From Burkholderiales bacterium (GTDB taxonomy: Bacteria > Pseudomonadota > Gammaproteobacteria > Burkholderiales > JACMKV01), in the NCBI GenBank assembly GCA_014379915.1, contig JACMKV010000153.1, forward strand, positions 1 to 13,583: 13,583 nucleotides of DNA, written 5' to 3'. Shown here piece by piece: positions 1 to 6,157 of this stretch. The notes below the pieces were generated by a model. That model ran no database searches. It saw only the letters and a program-made list of their open reading frames with translations, and was not told where the DNA came from. The position numbers and the translations under genes were made by a program. Position 1 is the stretch's first letter. The number at the start of each line of letters is the position of its first letter.

Positions 1-606
1 CTCGAGCAACGCGTCAAGCTCGGCCTGTTTCGCGAGGATTTGTTTCATCGCCTGAATGTCATCCGCCTGCGCCTGCCGCCGATGCGCGAGCGGCGCGAGG
101 ATATCGGCCTGCTGGCGAAGTTTTTCCTGCAAAAAAGCGCGCGCGCGCTCGGCGTCGAAGCCAAGCGCTTTTCCGATGCCGCGCTGAAGTTTCTGGCCTT
201 GCACGATTTCCCGGGAAATGTTCGCCAGATCGAAAACCTGTGCCATTGGTTGACCGTTATGGCGCCCGGCCAGACCATCGAACTGCTCGATCTGCCGGCC
301 GAACTGCGCGCGGAACGCGGCGGGGAACTGGGACCGGGTTGGCAATCGGCGCTCGGCGCCGTGGTCGATCAAGCGCTGAAGCGTGGCGAGCGCAGCCTGC
401 ACGCCGAGTTATCGCGGCAATTCGAAACCGTGCTCATCACGACAGCGCTATCGCATACCGGCGGCCGCAGGGTCGAGGCGGCGGCGCTGCTGGGCATGGG
501 CCGCAACACCTTGACGCGAAAAATTAACGAACTCGGGCTCGATCCCGATACCTCGCCGGGCGCCTTGGAAGCGCCGGCGCAACCGAGTGCGTCATTTCCG
601 GATTAA
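1..606 (+). CDS. ntrC: Nitrogen regulation response regulator NtrC (NR-I), C-terminal part
   Basis: This is a sigma-54-dependent response regulator that, when phosphorylated by NtrB, activates nitrogen-assimilation genes such as glnA. The 5' end lies outside the window; the reading frame is open from base 1, and 201 residues are visible. They cover the end of the AAA+ domain, with the FREDLFHRLNVIRL and LPPMRERREDI stretches, the FPGNVRQIENLCHWLTVM segment, and a Fis-type helix-turn-helix (GGRRVEAAALLGMGRNTLTRK). Wording in all three is very close to enterobacterial NtrC, more so than to other sigma-54 activators. The tail runs about 20 residues past the usual LGL ending and is rich in Pro and Ala. 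No clear intrinsic terminator follows the TAA. The identification is strong; only the unseen receiver domain is unverified. Confidence 0.95.
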   Translation, partial: LEQRVKLGLFREDLFHRLNVIRLRLPPMRERREDIGLLAKFFLQKSARALGVEAKRFSDAALKFLALHDFPGNVRQIENLCHWLTVMAPGQTIELLDLPAELRAERGGELGPGWQSALGAVVDQALKRGERSLHAELSRQFETVLITTALSHTGGRRVEAAALLGMGRNTLTRKINELGLDPDTSPGALEAPAQPSASFPD

Positions 607-909
607 CCCTCGTATTGAGAAACATGCAACGAACGTACGGAGGACGAACGGGAAAATCGCGTAATGTCTTTTTGGACGCGTCACGCGCGAAAATCAACCA
701 AGGCTGACCCAAATCGTTTATTGCTTTGGATAACCGTCCCGAAGCGCCAAATCTGACGGCCAAGCTGCCAATCTGTGCGCCAATTGTCGCCGCGAAACTA
801 TACTTCGCAGCGAGCAGACACGGGCCGCCGCGGTTGGTTCTTGGCGATGGTCATACTACGAAACTGGCGGGAAGACCGCGTTTAGCCTGATATCGACGGA
901 GCACGGACG
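607..909. other. Intergenic region between ntrC and the diguanylate cyclase gene
   Basis: These 303 bases hold no convincing gene. A TATACT at 799-804 could be a -10 box, but there is no good -35 box 16-18 bases upstream. A GGAG at 898-901 lies eight bases before the ATG at 910 and is the likely ribosome binding site of the next gene. I see no stem-loop with a T-run that would end ntrC transcription. Confidence 0.5.
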
Positions 910-2844
910 ATGCGCCCTACCCGCTTTTTCTGCACTGCGCTTTTATTCGCGCTTATCTTTGCGGCACTGTCGGCACGGAACGCGGCTGTCGGCGCCGCGC
1001 TGGATTCGCCTTCCCCGGTCCTCGAGGTGAAGACCGGTTTCGAGCATGAAAGCCTGCAAGGCTACGTCGATTTCCTGCCCGATCCCGCAGCGCAATTTTC
1101 CCTTGCCGAGTTGATTTCAGCGCCGGTCGACCGCTTCAGCCCGGTGGCTGATATCGGCCGCAGTCATGGCTTGGTAGAGGGCGCGTACTGGTTGCGCTTT
1201 ACCCTGCGGCAAAACGGACCTGAGGCGCGCGATCTTTTTCTCGAGATCGCTTATCCCGATCTCGACGCAATCGAACTGTACGCGCCCGCGCCCGACGGCA
1301 CATACGGATCCAAACAGACCGGCGATCGCCTGCCGTTCAACCTGCGCGAGGTCCAATACCAGAATCCAGGTTTTCGCATCAAGCTCGCGGACACCGCCCC
1401 GAAAACGTTTTATCTGCGCATCGAAACCCGCGGTGCGATGGCCTTTCCGATGACCCTGTGGGCGCCGCAGCCGTTTGTCGACGCGACTTTCAGCAAGCGC
1501 ACCGTCCTCGGCGCTTTTTACGGCGTCATCCTCGCGATAATTCTGTACAACCTTGTCCGCGCCGTCTGGCTGCGCGATAAGCCGACTTTCTACTACGTTT
1601 TGCACATCGCAACGCTCGCGCTGTTGCTGTCCAACGCGGACGGACTCGCATTCCAGTATCTGTGGCCGGGCTCGCCGCTGCTCGCCAACTGGTCGCAGCC
1701 GGTCCTGATGTTGCTGGCGCTGCTCACGGCCACGCAGTTCACCCGCATTTTTCTGGATACAGCAGGGCGGGCGCGATGGCTGGATCGCGCGATGCTTGCA
1801 CTGATGGCGACGACCTTGTCCGCGCTCGCGGCGCTGCCGTTCGTGGACTACCGCCAAGCGTTAGCGCTGTCGGCGCTCTTGACCCTGGTTCATCTCGTCT
1901 GCTATTTAGCGGCCGGATTTTGGCTAGTGCCGCGGAAGTATCTGCCGGCGCGCATCTTTCTCGCGGCGCTCGCAATCGAAATCATCGGCGGCGGTCTGAC
2001 CGCGATGCGCATCGCAGGCATCGTGCCGGAAAGCTTCTGGATCGTGCACAGCCTGCACATCGGTGCGGTCAGCGCGATGATGCTGCTGTCCGTCGGGCTC
2101 GCTGCGCGAATTAGTTTCCTGAAACGGCAGCGCGAACTCGTCGAGCCACGGAGCGCGGGCAGTCTGGCACCGGCACTCACGCGGGAAAGTGAACAGGATA
2201 TTGAAGCGCTGGTACAAAAACGTACCTTGCAGCTCACCGAAGCCAACAACGCCTTGCGGATGCAGGTCGAAGAACGGATGCGCACCGAGCGTATGCTGCG
2301 CGAACGCGAACAGCGCATGCGTTATCTCGCCCATCACGATGCGCTTACCGGTTTGGCCAACCGTATTCTGCTCGACGACCGGCTGCAGATCGCTATCGCG
2401 CGCGCCAGGCGCAACAGCTCGCTTGTCGCGGCGCTCTTGATCGACCTCGATCACTTCAAGCAAATCAACGATACGCTGGGCCACGATATCGGCGATGGCC
2501 TGTTGACCGAAGTCGCCGAGCGGCTGCGCGCCGCGACCCGCGCCGGCGATACCGTCGCCCGACTCAGTGGCGACGAATTCGTGATCATCCTCGCGGATCT
2601 GAAGTCGGCAGCGGACGCTGCGCAAGTTGCGGAAAAAATAATCGACATACTAACCTTGCCGATCATCGTCGCCGGCAAGACCGTGCAGACCAGCCCCAGC
2701 ATCGGCATCAGCCTGTTCCCGACAAATGGCTCGGATACCAAGACTTTGTTGAAGCGCGCCGATATCGCGATGTATCGCGCCAAACGCATGGGGCGGAACG
2801 CCTTCTGCTTTTTCGGCGAGCAGGATTTCGAGCGAACCGCGTAA
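910..2844 (+). CDS. 7TM-DISM membrane-bound diguanylate cyclase (GGDEF protein)
   Basis: This is predicted to make cyclic di-GMP from two GTP in response to a signal sensed outside the cell. It has 644 residues. A signal peptide covers about 1-30. An extracytoplasmic 7TMR-DISMED2-type domain spans about 60-190, including GAYWLRFTLR at 91-100. Seven hydrophobic segments lie between about 198 and 402. A charged, probably coiled-coil linker covers 425-470, and the GGDEF domain covers about 472-640. The GGDEF domain keeps DHFKQINDTLGH (514-525) and the inhibitory I-site RxxD (R544-D547), five residues before the signature. The signature is SGDEF (553-557) rather than GGDEF. No EAL domain is attached. 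The ATG at 910 has GGAG eight bases upstream. Regulation by product binding at the I-site is likely; the ligand of the outer domain is unknown. Confidence 0.93.
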   Translation: MRPTRFFCTALLFALIFAALSARNAAVGAALDSPSPVLEVKTGFEHESLQGYVDFLPDPAAQFSLAELISAPVDRFSPVADIGRSHGLVEGAYWLRFTLRQNGPEARDLFLEIAYPDLDAIELYAPAPDGTYGSKQTGDRLPFNLREVQYQNPGFRIKLADTAPKTFYLRIETRGAMAFPMTLWAPQPFVDATFSKRTVLGAFYGVILAIILYNLVRAVWLRDKPTFYYVLHIATLALLLSNADGLAFQYLWPGSPLLANWSQPVLMLLALLTATQFTRIFLDTAGRARWLDRAMLALMATTLSALAALPFVDYRQALALSALLTLVHLVCYLAAGFWLVPRKYLPARIFLAALAIEIIGGGLTAMRIAGIVPESFWIVHSLHIGAVSAMMLLSVGLAARISFLKRQRELVEPRSAGSLAPALTRESEQDIEALVQKRTLQLTEANNALRMQVEERMRTERMLREREQRMRYLAHHDALTGLANRILLDDRLQIAIARARRNSSLVAALLIDLDHFKQINDTLGHDIGDGLLTEVAERLRAATRAGDTVARLSGDEFVIILADLKSAADAAQVAEKIIDILTLPIIVAGKTVQTSPSIGISLFPTNGSDTKTLLKRADIAMYRAKRMGRNAFCFFGEQDFERTA

Positions 2845-2940
2845 GCGAGTAAACGTCTGAGTATGCCGTTGCCTCTCGATTGAAGCATTCGAGAGCAGGC
2901 TCTGGGCTTGTCGAAAGGCAGTCCCACTTTTTTGGTTACT

Positions 2941-3041
2941 CCCTCCCCACTTGCTGGGCAGGGCTGGGGTGGGGAAGAACGCCTCACGCTTGTTCCCAAT
3001 CTCACCCCCATCCCGACCTTCCCCCGTCGAGGGGGAAGGAG
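2941..3041. repeat. Inverted pair of GC-rich extragenic repeats
   Basis: Two related hairpin-forming units lie in opposite orientation. In the first, TCCCCAC (2944-2950) pairs with GTGGGGA (2969-2975). The second contains a perfect 9-bp stem, CCTTCCCCC (3017-3025) with GGGGGAAGG (3031-3039), around a GTCGA loop. The reverse complement of the second unit aligns with the first, so together they could fold into one long imperfect hairpin. They resemble the dispersed CCCTC/GAGGG-type extragenic repeats found in many Proteobacteria. They lie about 100 bases beyond the diguanylate cyclase stop codon and could end or stabilise its transcript; there is no following T-run. Confidence 0.7.
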
Positions 3042-3057
3042 AAACCCTCCATTCCTG

Positions 3058-3100
3058 GTTCGCTAAGCCTGTCCTGAGTGAAGCCGAAGGCTCACCGAAC
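3058..3100. repeat. Imperfect palindromic extragenic repeat
   Basis: GTTCGCTAAGCC (3058-3069) pairs with GGCTCACCGAAC (3089-3100) at 10 of 12 positions, around a loop carrying CCTGAGTGAAGCCGAAGG. The loop wording resembles a common proteobacterial dispersed repeat built on CCTGAG...CGAAGG. A related fragment, GGCTTGTCGAAAGGC, occurs earlier, near 2907-2920. It lies between the repeat pair at 2941-3041 and the next gene and has no visible coding role. Confidence 0.6.
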
Positions 3101-3215
3101 GGAAGCTTAACCAGAGCCTTCCTAACGTCCATCGGCGACTTTTCGGATGCCGAGACGCTTGACGTCCGCTGTCGATTGCGTCAGCTTGATGCATCCGAAT
3201 TTCACGTCAGCGACC

Positions 3216-3875
3216 ATGATCATCCCTGTCGCAATCGCCGTCTGCGCACTGCTCGGCGTGGTTTTTTTGCTCGCCGCGCTGCGCAGTTTCTGGCGCCACC
3301 GCGCTTTGGCAGGTGCTGCGAACGGAATTGCGGGCGTGCTGCTGATTGCAGTGGCCGCGGTGTTCGCGCTGCTGGCAGCGGGCCTGCATTCCTATCACCG
3401 CTTGTCGGCCGAACAGGATGTCGGCGAGATCGCATTCAGCGCGCTCGGCCCGCAATCTTTTCGCGCCAGCCTGCGCTATTCTTCGGCCAAGGCAGACGCT
3501 GGCGAAACCTTTGAATTGCGCGGCGATGAATGGCAGATCGATGCACGCGTGCTGAAGTGGCGCGCGTTTGCCAACGTGCTGGGCTTCGACACGCTGTATC
3601 GGCTCGAACGCCTGTCCGGCCGCTACCGGAATATCGATGACGAGCGCAACGCGCCGCGCACGGTCTTTGAGCTCGCGCCCGAACAGGTCATCGATATATG
3701 GCTGCTCGCGCGACGCTACCGCGAAAGCCTGCCGTGGGTCGATGCGCTATACGGCAGCGCAACCTATCTGCCGATGGCCGACGGCGCGCGTTATGCGATC
3801 ACCGTTTCGGCATCAGGACTGGTCGCGCGGCCATCGAATGAAGCCGCGCGCGATGCGACCGGTGGATGGCGCTAA
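3216..3875 (+). CDS. Conserved two-helix membrane protein of unknown function
   Basis: A 219-residue protein with two N-terminal membrane helices (about 2-24 and 34-57) and then a soluble domain of about 160 residues. The soluble part has a block GDEWQIDARVLKWRAFANVLGF, with RLERLSGRYR and PWVDALYGSATYLPMADGARY after it. From memory, proteins with this layout are widespread in Betaproteobacteria and Gammaproteobacteria and are sometimes annotated as cation/multidrug efflux pump proteins. Nothing here supports transport, and I assign no function. I chose ATG 3216 because it directly precedes the first helix; in-frame ATGs at 3147 and 3189 add residues that do not look like the family. No start has a clear Shine-Dalgarno sequence. 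The TAA stop at 3873-3875 belongs to the terminal repeat of the adjacent mobile-like element, so the last few residues may be altered. Confidence 0.75.
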   Translation: MIIPVAIAVCALLGVVFLLAALRSFWRHRALAGAANGIAGVLLIAVAAVFALLAAGLHSYHRLSAEQDVGEIAFSALGPQSFRASLRYSSAKADAGETFELRGDEWQIDARVLKWRAFANVLGFDTLYRLERLSGRYRNIDDERNAPRTVFELAPEQVIDIWLLARRYRESLPWVDALYGSATYLPMADGARYAITVSASGLVARPSNEAARDATGGWR

Positions 3876-4256
3876 CAGGCTGTTGAAAAACTCCTGCGCT
3901 TGTCCATACTTCGTTGCTCAGGGCCTCAAAATGCTCATGTATTCGCATGCCGCCGCGCCACGGTACTCGAAGGGCTGGTGCGGGAGCGGCGGCAAGCGGC
4001 TGTTCCCGCTCCAAGCGCTTTGCGCCTCCGTGTCACAGCCGCATTCCCGCTTTGTCGGCCCGCAGCGCCTCGTGCGCCCGCGAAGCGCGGAGCAGGGGCC
4101 CCTTTGGGGATGCGACCGCGAAGCGGGATGCGAAGCGCCGGATGATCGCGGTCGCTGTGCGCGCCTGCGGGGTCGCATCCACGCCTGCCCGGCGTGGAAT
4201 CCTGCTCCTCCCGCAGGCCGCGCGCTGTGCGCGCTACGTTTTTCAAGAGCCTGTTA
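3873..4256. mobile_element. MITE-like element with 19-bp terminal inverted repeats
   Basis: The ends are TAACAGGCTGTTGAAAAAC (3873-3891) and, inverted, GTTTTTCAAGAGCCTGTTA (4238-4256), matching at 18 of 19 positions. The 384-bp interior has no credible gene but is highly structured. GGAGCAGG (4089-4096) pairs with 4201-4208, GGATGCGACC (4108-4117) pairs with 4171-4180, and CCACGCC (4179-4185) forms a 7-bp hairpin with 4191-4197. CGCTA occurs at both borders (3870-3874 and 4258-4262) and may be a target duplication, though it overlaps the left terminus awkwardly. The terminus wording, AACAGGCTGTTGAAAAA, is familiar from dispersed repeats in Betaproteobacteria. There is no transposase, so it would depend on one supplied elsewhere. 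It sits between two genes that read in the same direction. Confidence 0.65.
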
Positions 4257-4311
4257 ACGCTAGTCGAAGGCGGCGTCAATCGTTCCGCAGCCACTTCCGA
4301 AGTCCTCACGT

Positions 4312-5508
4312 TTGCCGGGCCGGAACAACGTTATCTCTGACGCTTCGATAAAACGGGTCGTACTGGTCGGCGCCGGCCACGCACATTTGCATGTCGCGCA
4401 AAATGCGCGGGAATTTGTCCGGCGCGGCGTCGATCTTGTCCTGGTCGATCCGGGAAAGTTCTGGTATTCGGGGCTCGCGACCGGAATGCTGGGCGGCATA
4501 TATGAACCTGCGCTCGATCAGGTCGATGCGCAAAGGCTGATCGAACGCGCGGGCGGCCGTTTCATCGCCGATACCGCGGCCGGACTTGATCGCGAAAAAC
4601 GCGCGCTGCATCTCGCGTCCGGCGCGACCCTTCCGTACGCGCTGGTATCAATCAATGTCGGCAGCGAAGTTGCGCTTCCGCATCTGAGCGGGGAAGACCA
4701 TGCCGCGTTGCGTGGAACGTGGGGAAGCGGGCCGCGCATCTGGACCGTCAAGCCGATCGCCAATTTGTGGCGACTGCGTCAGCAGCTCGAGCAGCGTTTT
4801 CAGCCGGCGGCAGCCGCGCCGTTGCCAGGACCGCCACGGGTCGTGGTTGCCGGCGGCGGTCCGACCGGCTGCGAAATCGCGCTGAACATCGATGCGCTCG
4901 CGCGCAAATGCGGCGCGCGCATTCGGCTTTCCTTGATCTCGCGCAGCCCGCAACTGATTAGCCGGCAGCCACGCGGCGCGGCAAAGGCGCTCGCCGCTTG
5001 CCTGCAACGGCGCGGTATCGAACTCATCGCTGGAAGCGCATTGCAAGGAATCGAGACCGATCGATTGCTTGCTGGCGGCCAAAGCTATCCATTCGACCTG
5101 CTCGTGCTGGCAACCGGGCTGAAGCCGGCCAGGGTGATCGCGGATATGAATCTGGCCGAAGCGGGCGAGGGAAGCGGAATGCAGGTCGGACGAAATTTGC
5201 GCTGGACCTCAGACCCCGCCATTTTCGGCGCCGGCGACTGCATCGACTTCGACGGACGGGAATTACCGAAGCTCGGCGTCTTCGGCGTCAGACAAGCGCC
5301 GCTACTGCTGCATAACCTGCTCGCGGCGCTCGATAGCCAGCCACTAAAGGATTACCAGCCGCAGAAAAATTATCTCGCGATCCTGAATCTCGGTTGCGGC
5401 GACGGCCTCGCGACCTGGGGCCCGTTTTACTGGCGCGGCCGCGCCAGCCTATGGTGGAAAGACCGCATCGACAGACGCTTTCTGGCGAGCTATCAGCAAC
5501 GGGAATGA
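4312..5508 (+). CDS. FAD/NAD(P)-dependent pyridine nucleotide-disulfide oxidoreductase, SelD-N-terminus type
   Basis: A 398-residue flavoprotein related to type II NADH dehydrogenases and sulfide:quinone reductases. The FAD-binding Rossmann motif is VVLVGAGHAHLHV (residues 16-28). The NAD(P)-binding motif is VVVAGGGPTGCEIA (177-190). The second FAD-contact motif is FGAGDC (305-310). The C-terminal stretch WRGRASLWWKDRIDRRF (374-390) and the GHAHLHV wording match the family found fused in front of SelD in some bacteria; here it is free-standing. The natural substrate is unknown; a quinone or another small acceptor is possible. The start is TTG 4312. TAG at 4261-4263 is in frame, no ATG or GTG lies between it and the first beta strand, and no good ribosome binding site is visible. 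The MITE-like element ends only 55 bases upstream, so its insertion may have replaced the original leader. Confidence 0.85.
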   Translation: MPGRNNVISDASIKRVVLVGAGHAHLHVAQNAREFVRRGVDLVLVDPGKFWYSGLATGMLGGIYEPALDQVDAQRLIERAGGRFIADTAAGLDREKRALHLASGATLPYALVSINVGSEVALPHLSGEDHAALRGTWGSGPRIWTVKPIANLWRLRQQLEQRFQPAAAAPLPGPPRVVVAGGGPTGCEIALNIDALARKCGARIRLSLISRSPQLISRQPRGAAKALAACLQRRGIELIAGSALQGIETDRLLAGGQSYPFDLLVLATGLKPARVIADMNLAEAGEGSGMQVGRNLRWTSDPAIFGAGDCIDFDGRELPKLGVFGVRQAPLLLHNLLAALDSQPLKDYQPQKNYLAILNLGCGDGLATWGPFYWRGRASLWWKDRIDRRFLASYQQRE

Positions 5509-5566
5509 TCGCCGGTTTCAGACTGGGAAAGAGGAGCCGAGAGATTCCGAACGGAAAACGAGGCGG

Positions 5567-6019
5567 TCAAAGCAGATCGGGTGAAATCACGGCCTGCAGC
5601 AGCACCGGTTTTCCGTCGCGTTGACTGAACCACCACAGTGCGCCTTTTTTGATGTTGATATCGCTGACTCTTCCCGACAACAGTTTGGCGGCGGCCTGGC
5701 CCAAACTCGGCTGATGGCCGACGATCAAGACGGCTCCCTCAATGCGCGGCCAGCCGACGGCTTTCAGCAATGCGGCCGCGGTGGTATCGGCGCCGAGCGC
5801 ATCCAGCGTTTCGAATTGTTTGGTCAGCGCCCGCGCCGTTTGCCGGGTACGCCGCGTCGGACTCGCGTACACCGTGGTCTGTTGCGGCATACGCGATTCC
5901 AGCCAGCGCGCCATCTGCTTCGCGTGTTTGCGGCCTTTCGCGGTCAGCTTGCGGTCAGCGTCAGGCAAGTCGGCGCCGCCGTCTTCGGCTTCGGCATGGC
6001 GCCAAAAAATAATATCCAT
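5567..6019 (-). CDS. sixA: Phosphohistidine phosphatase SixA
   Basis: A small histidine-phosphatase-superfamily enzyme, 150 residues, near the usual SixA length. SixA removes phosphate from histidine in phosphotransfer proteins. The catalytic RH motif is FWRHAEAED (R7, H8), SPTRRTRQTARAL (53-65) carries the second arginine, and VGHQPSLGQ (100-108) carries the second histidine (H102). The start is ATG 6019, which has AAGGAG seven bases upstream on the minus strand (plus-strand CTCCTT at 6027-6032). A longer reading from 6130 would translate the extragenic repeat and is wrong. It is the last gene of the minus-strand run argA, yggX, CYTH-CHAD, sixA and converges with the oxidoreductase gene. SixA and CHAD genes are often neighbours, which supports a shared phosphate-related role. 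Confidence 0.92.
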   Translation of the reverse strand: MDIIFWRHAEAEDGGADLPDADRKLTAKGRKHAKQMARWLESRMPQQTTVYASPTRRTRQTARALTKQFETLDALGADTTAAALLKAVGWPRIEGAVLIVGHQPSLGQAAAKLLSGRVSDINIKKGALWWFSQRDGKPVLLQAVISPDLL

Positions 6020-6040
6020 GTTCAAACTCCTTAAGTTTAA

Positions 6041-6136
6041 CCCCCCTTTGAAAAAGGGGGGTACGGGAGAGCGAAGCGAGGGGGCGTCGCCCCGCCAACC
6101 ACCTAAATCCCCTCGATCCCCCTTTTTCAAAGGGGT
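6041..6136. repeat. Extragenic repeat with perfect 18-bp inverted ends
   Basis: CCCCTTTGAAAAAGGGGG (6043-6060) and its exact reverse complement (6118-6135) flank about 57 bases that include a small GGGGC/GCCCC hairpin near 6081-6093. This wording is common among dispersed repeats of Proteobacteria. It fills nearly all of the gap between the stop of the CYTH-CHAD gene (6158) and the ribosome binding site of sixA (6027-6032). In the transcript it could act as a processing or attenuation structure. Its translation, rich in FFKGG, is a well-known source of false N-terminal extensions. Confidence 0.8.
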
Positions 6137-6157
6137 AAGCAGAGAGGTGCCACGCCC

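Noticed and set aside
784..804. Promoter TTGTCG...TATACT upstream of the diguanylate cyclase
   Set aside because: The two boxes are only nine bases apart; no -35 box fits a 16-18 base spacing.
1117..1857. 246-codon minus-strand frame inside the diguanylate cyclase gene
   Set aside because: Shadow of the sense gene; rich in Arg and Gln, no signal, motif or ribosome binding site.
2951..3514. 187-codon plus-strand frame over the repeats at 2941-3100
   Set aside because: It translates the repeat sequences and then runs out of frame through the membrane protein gene.
3880..4257. Several overlapping open frames within the MITE-like element
   Set aside because: Frames occur on both strands with no homology, no start signals and strong local inverted repeats; better explained as structured non-coding DNA.
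6020..6130. N-terminal extension of SixA to 187 residues
   Set aside because: It would translate the extragenic repeat (PPFFKGG); the ATG at 6019 has a strong ribosome binding site and gives the normal SixA start.
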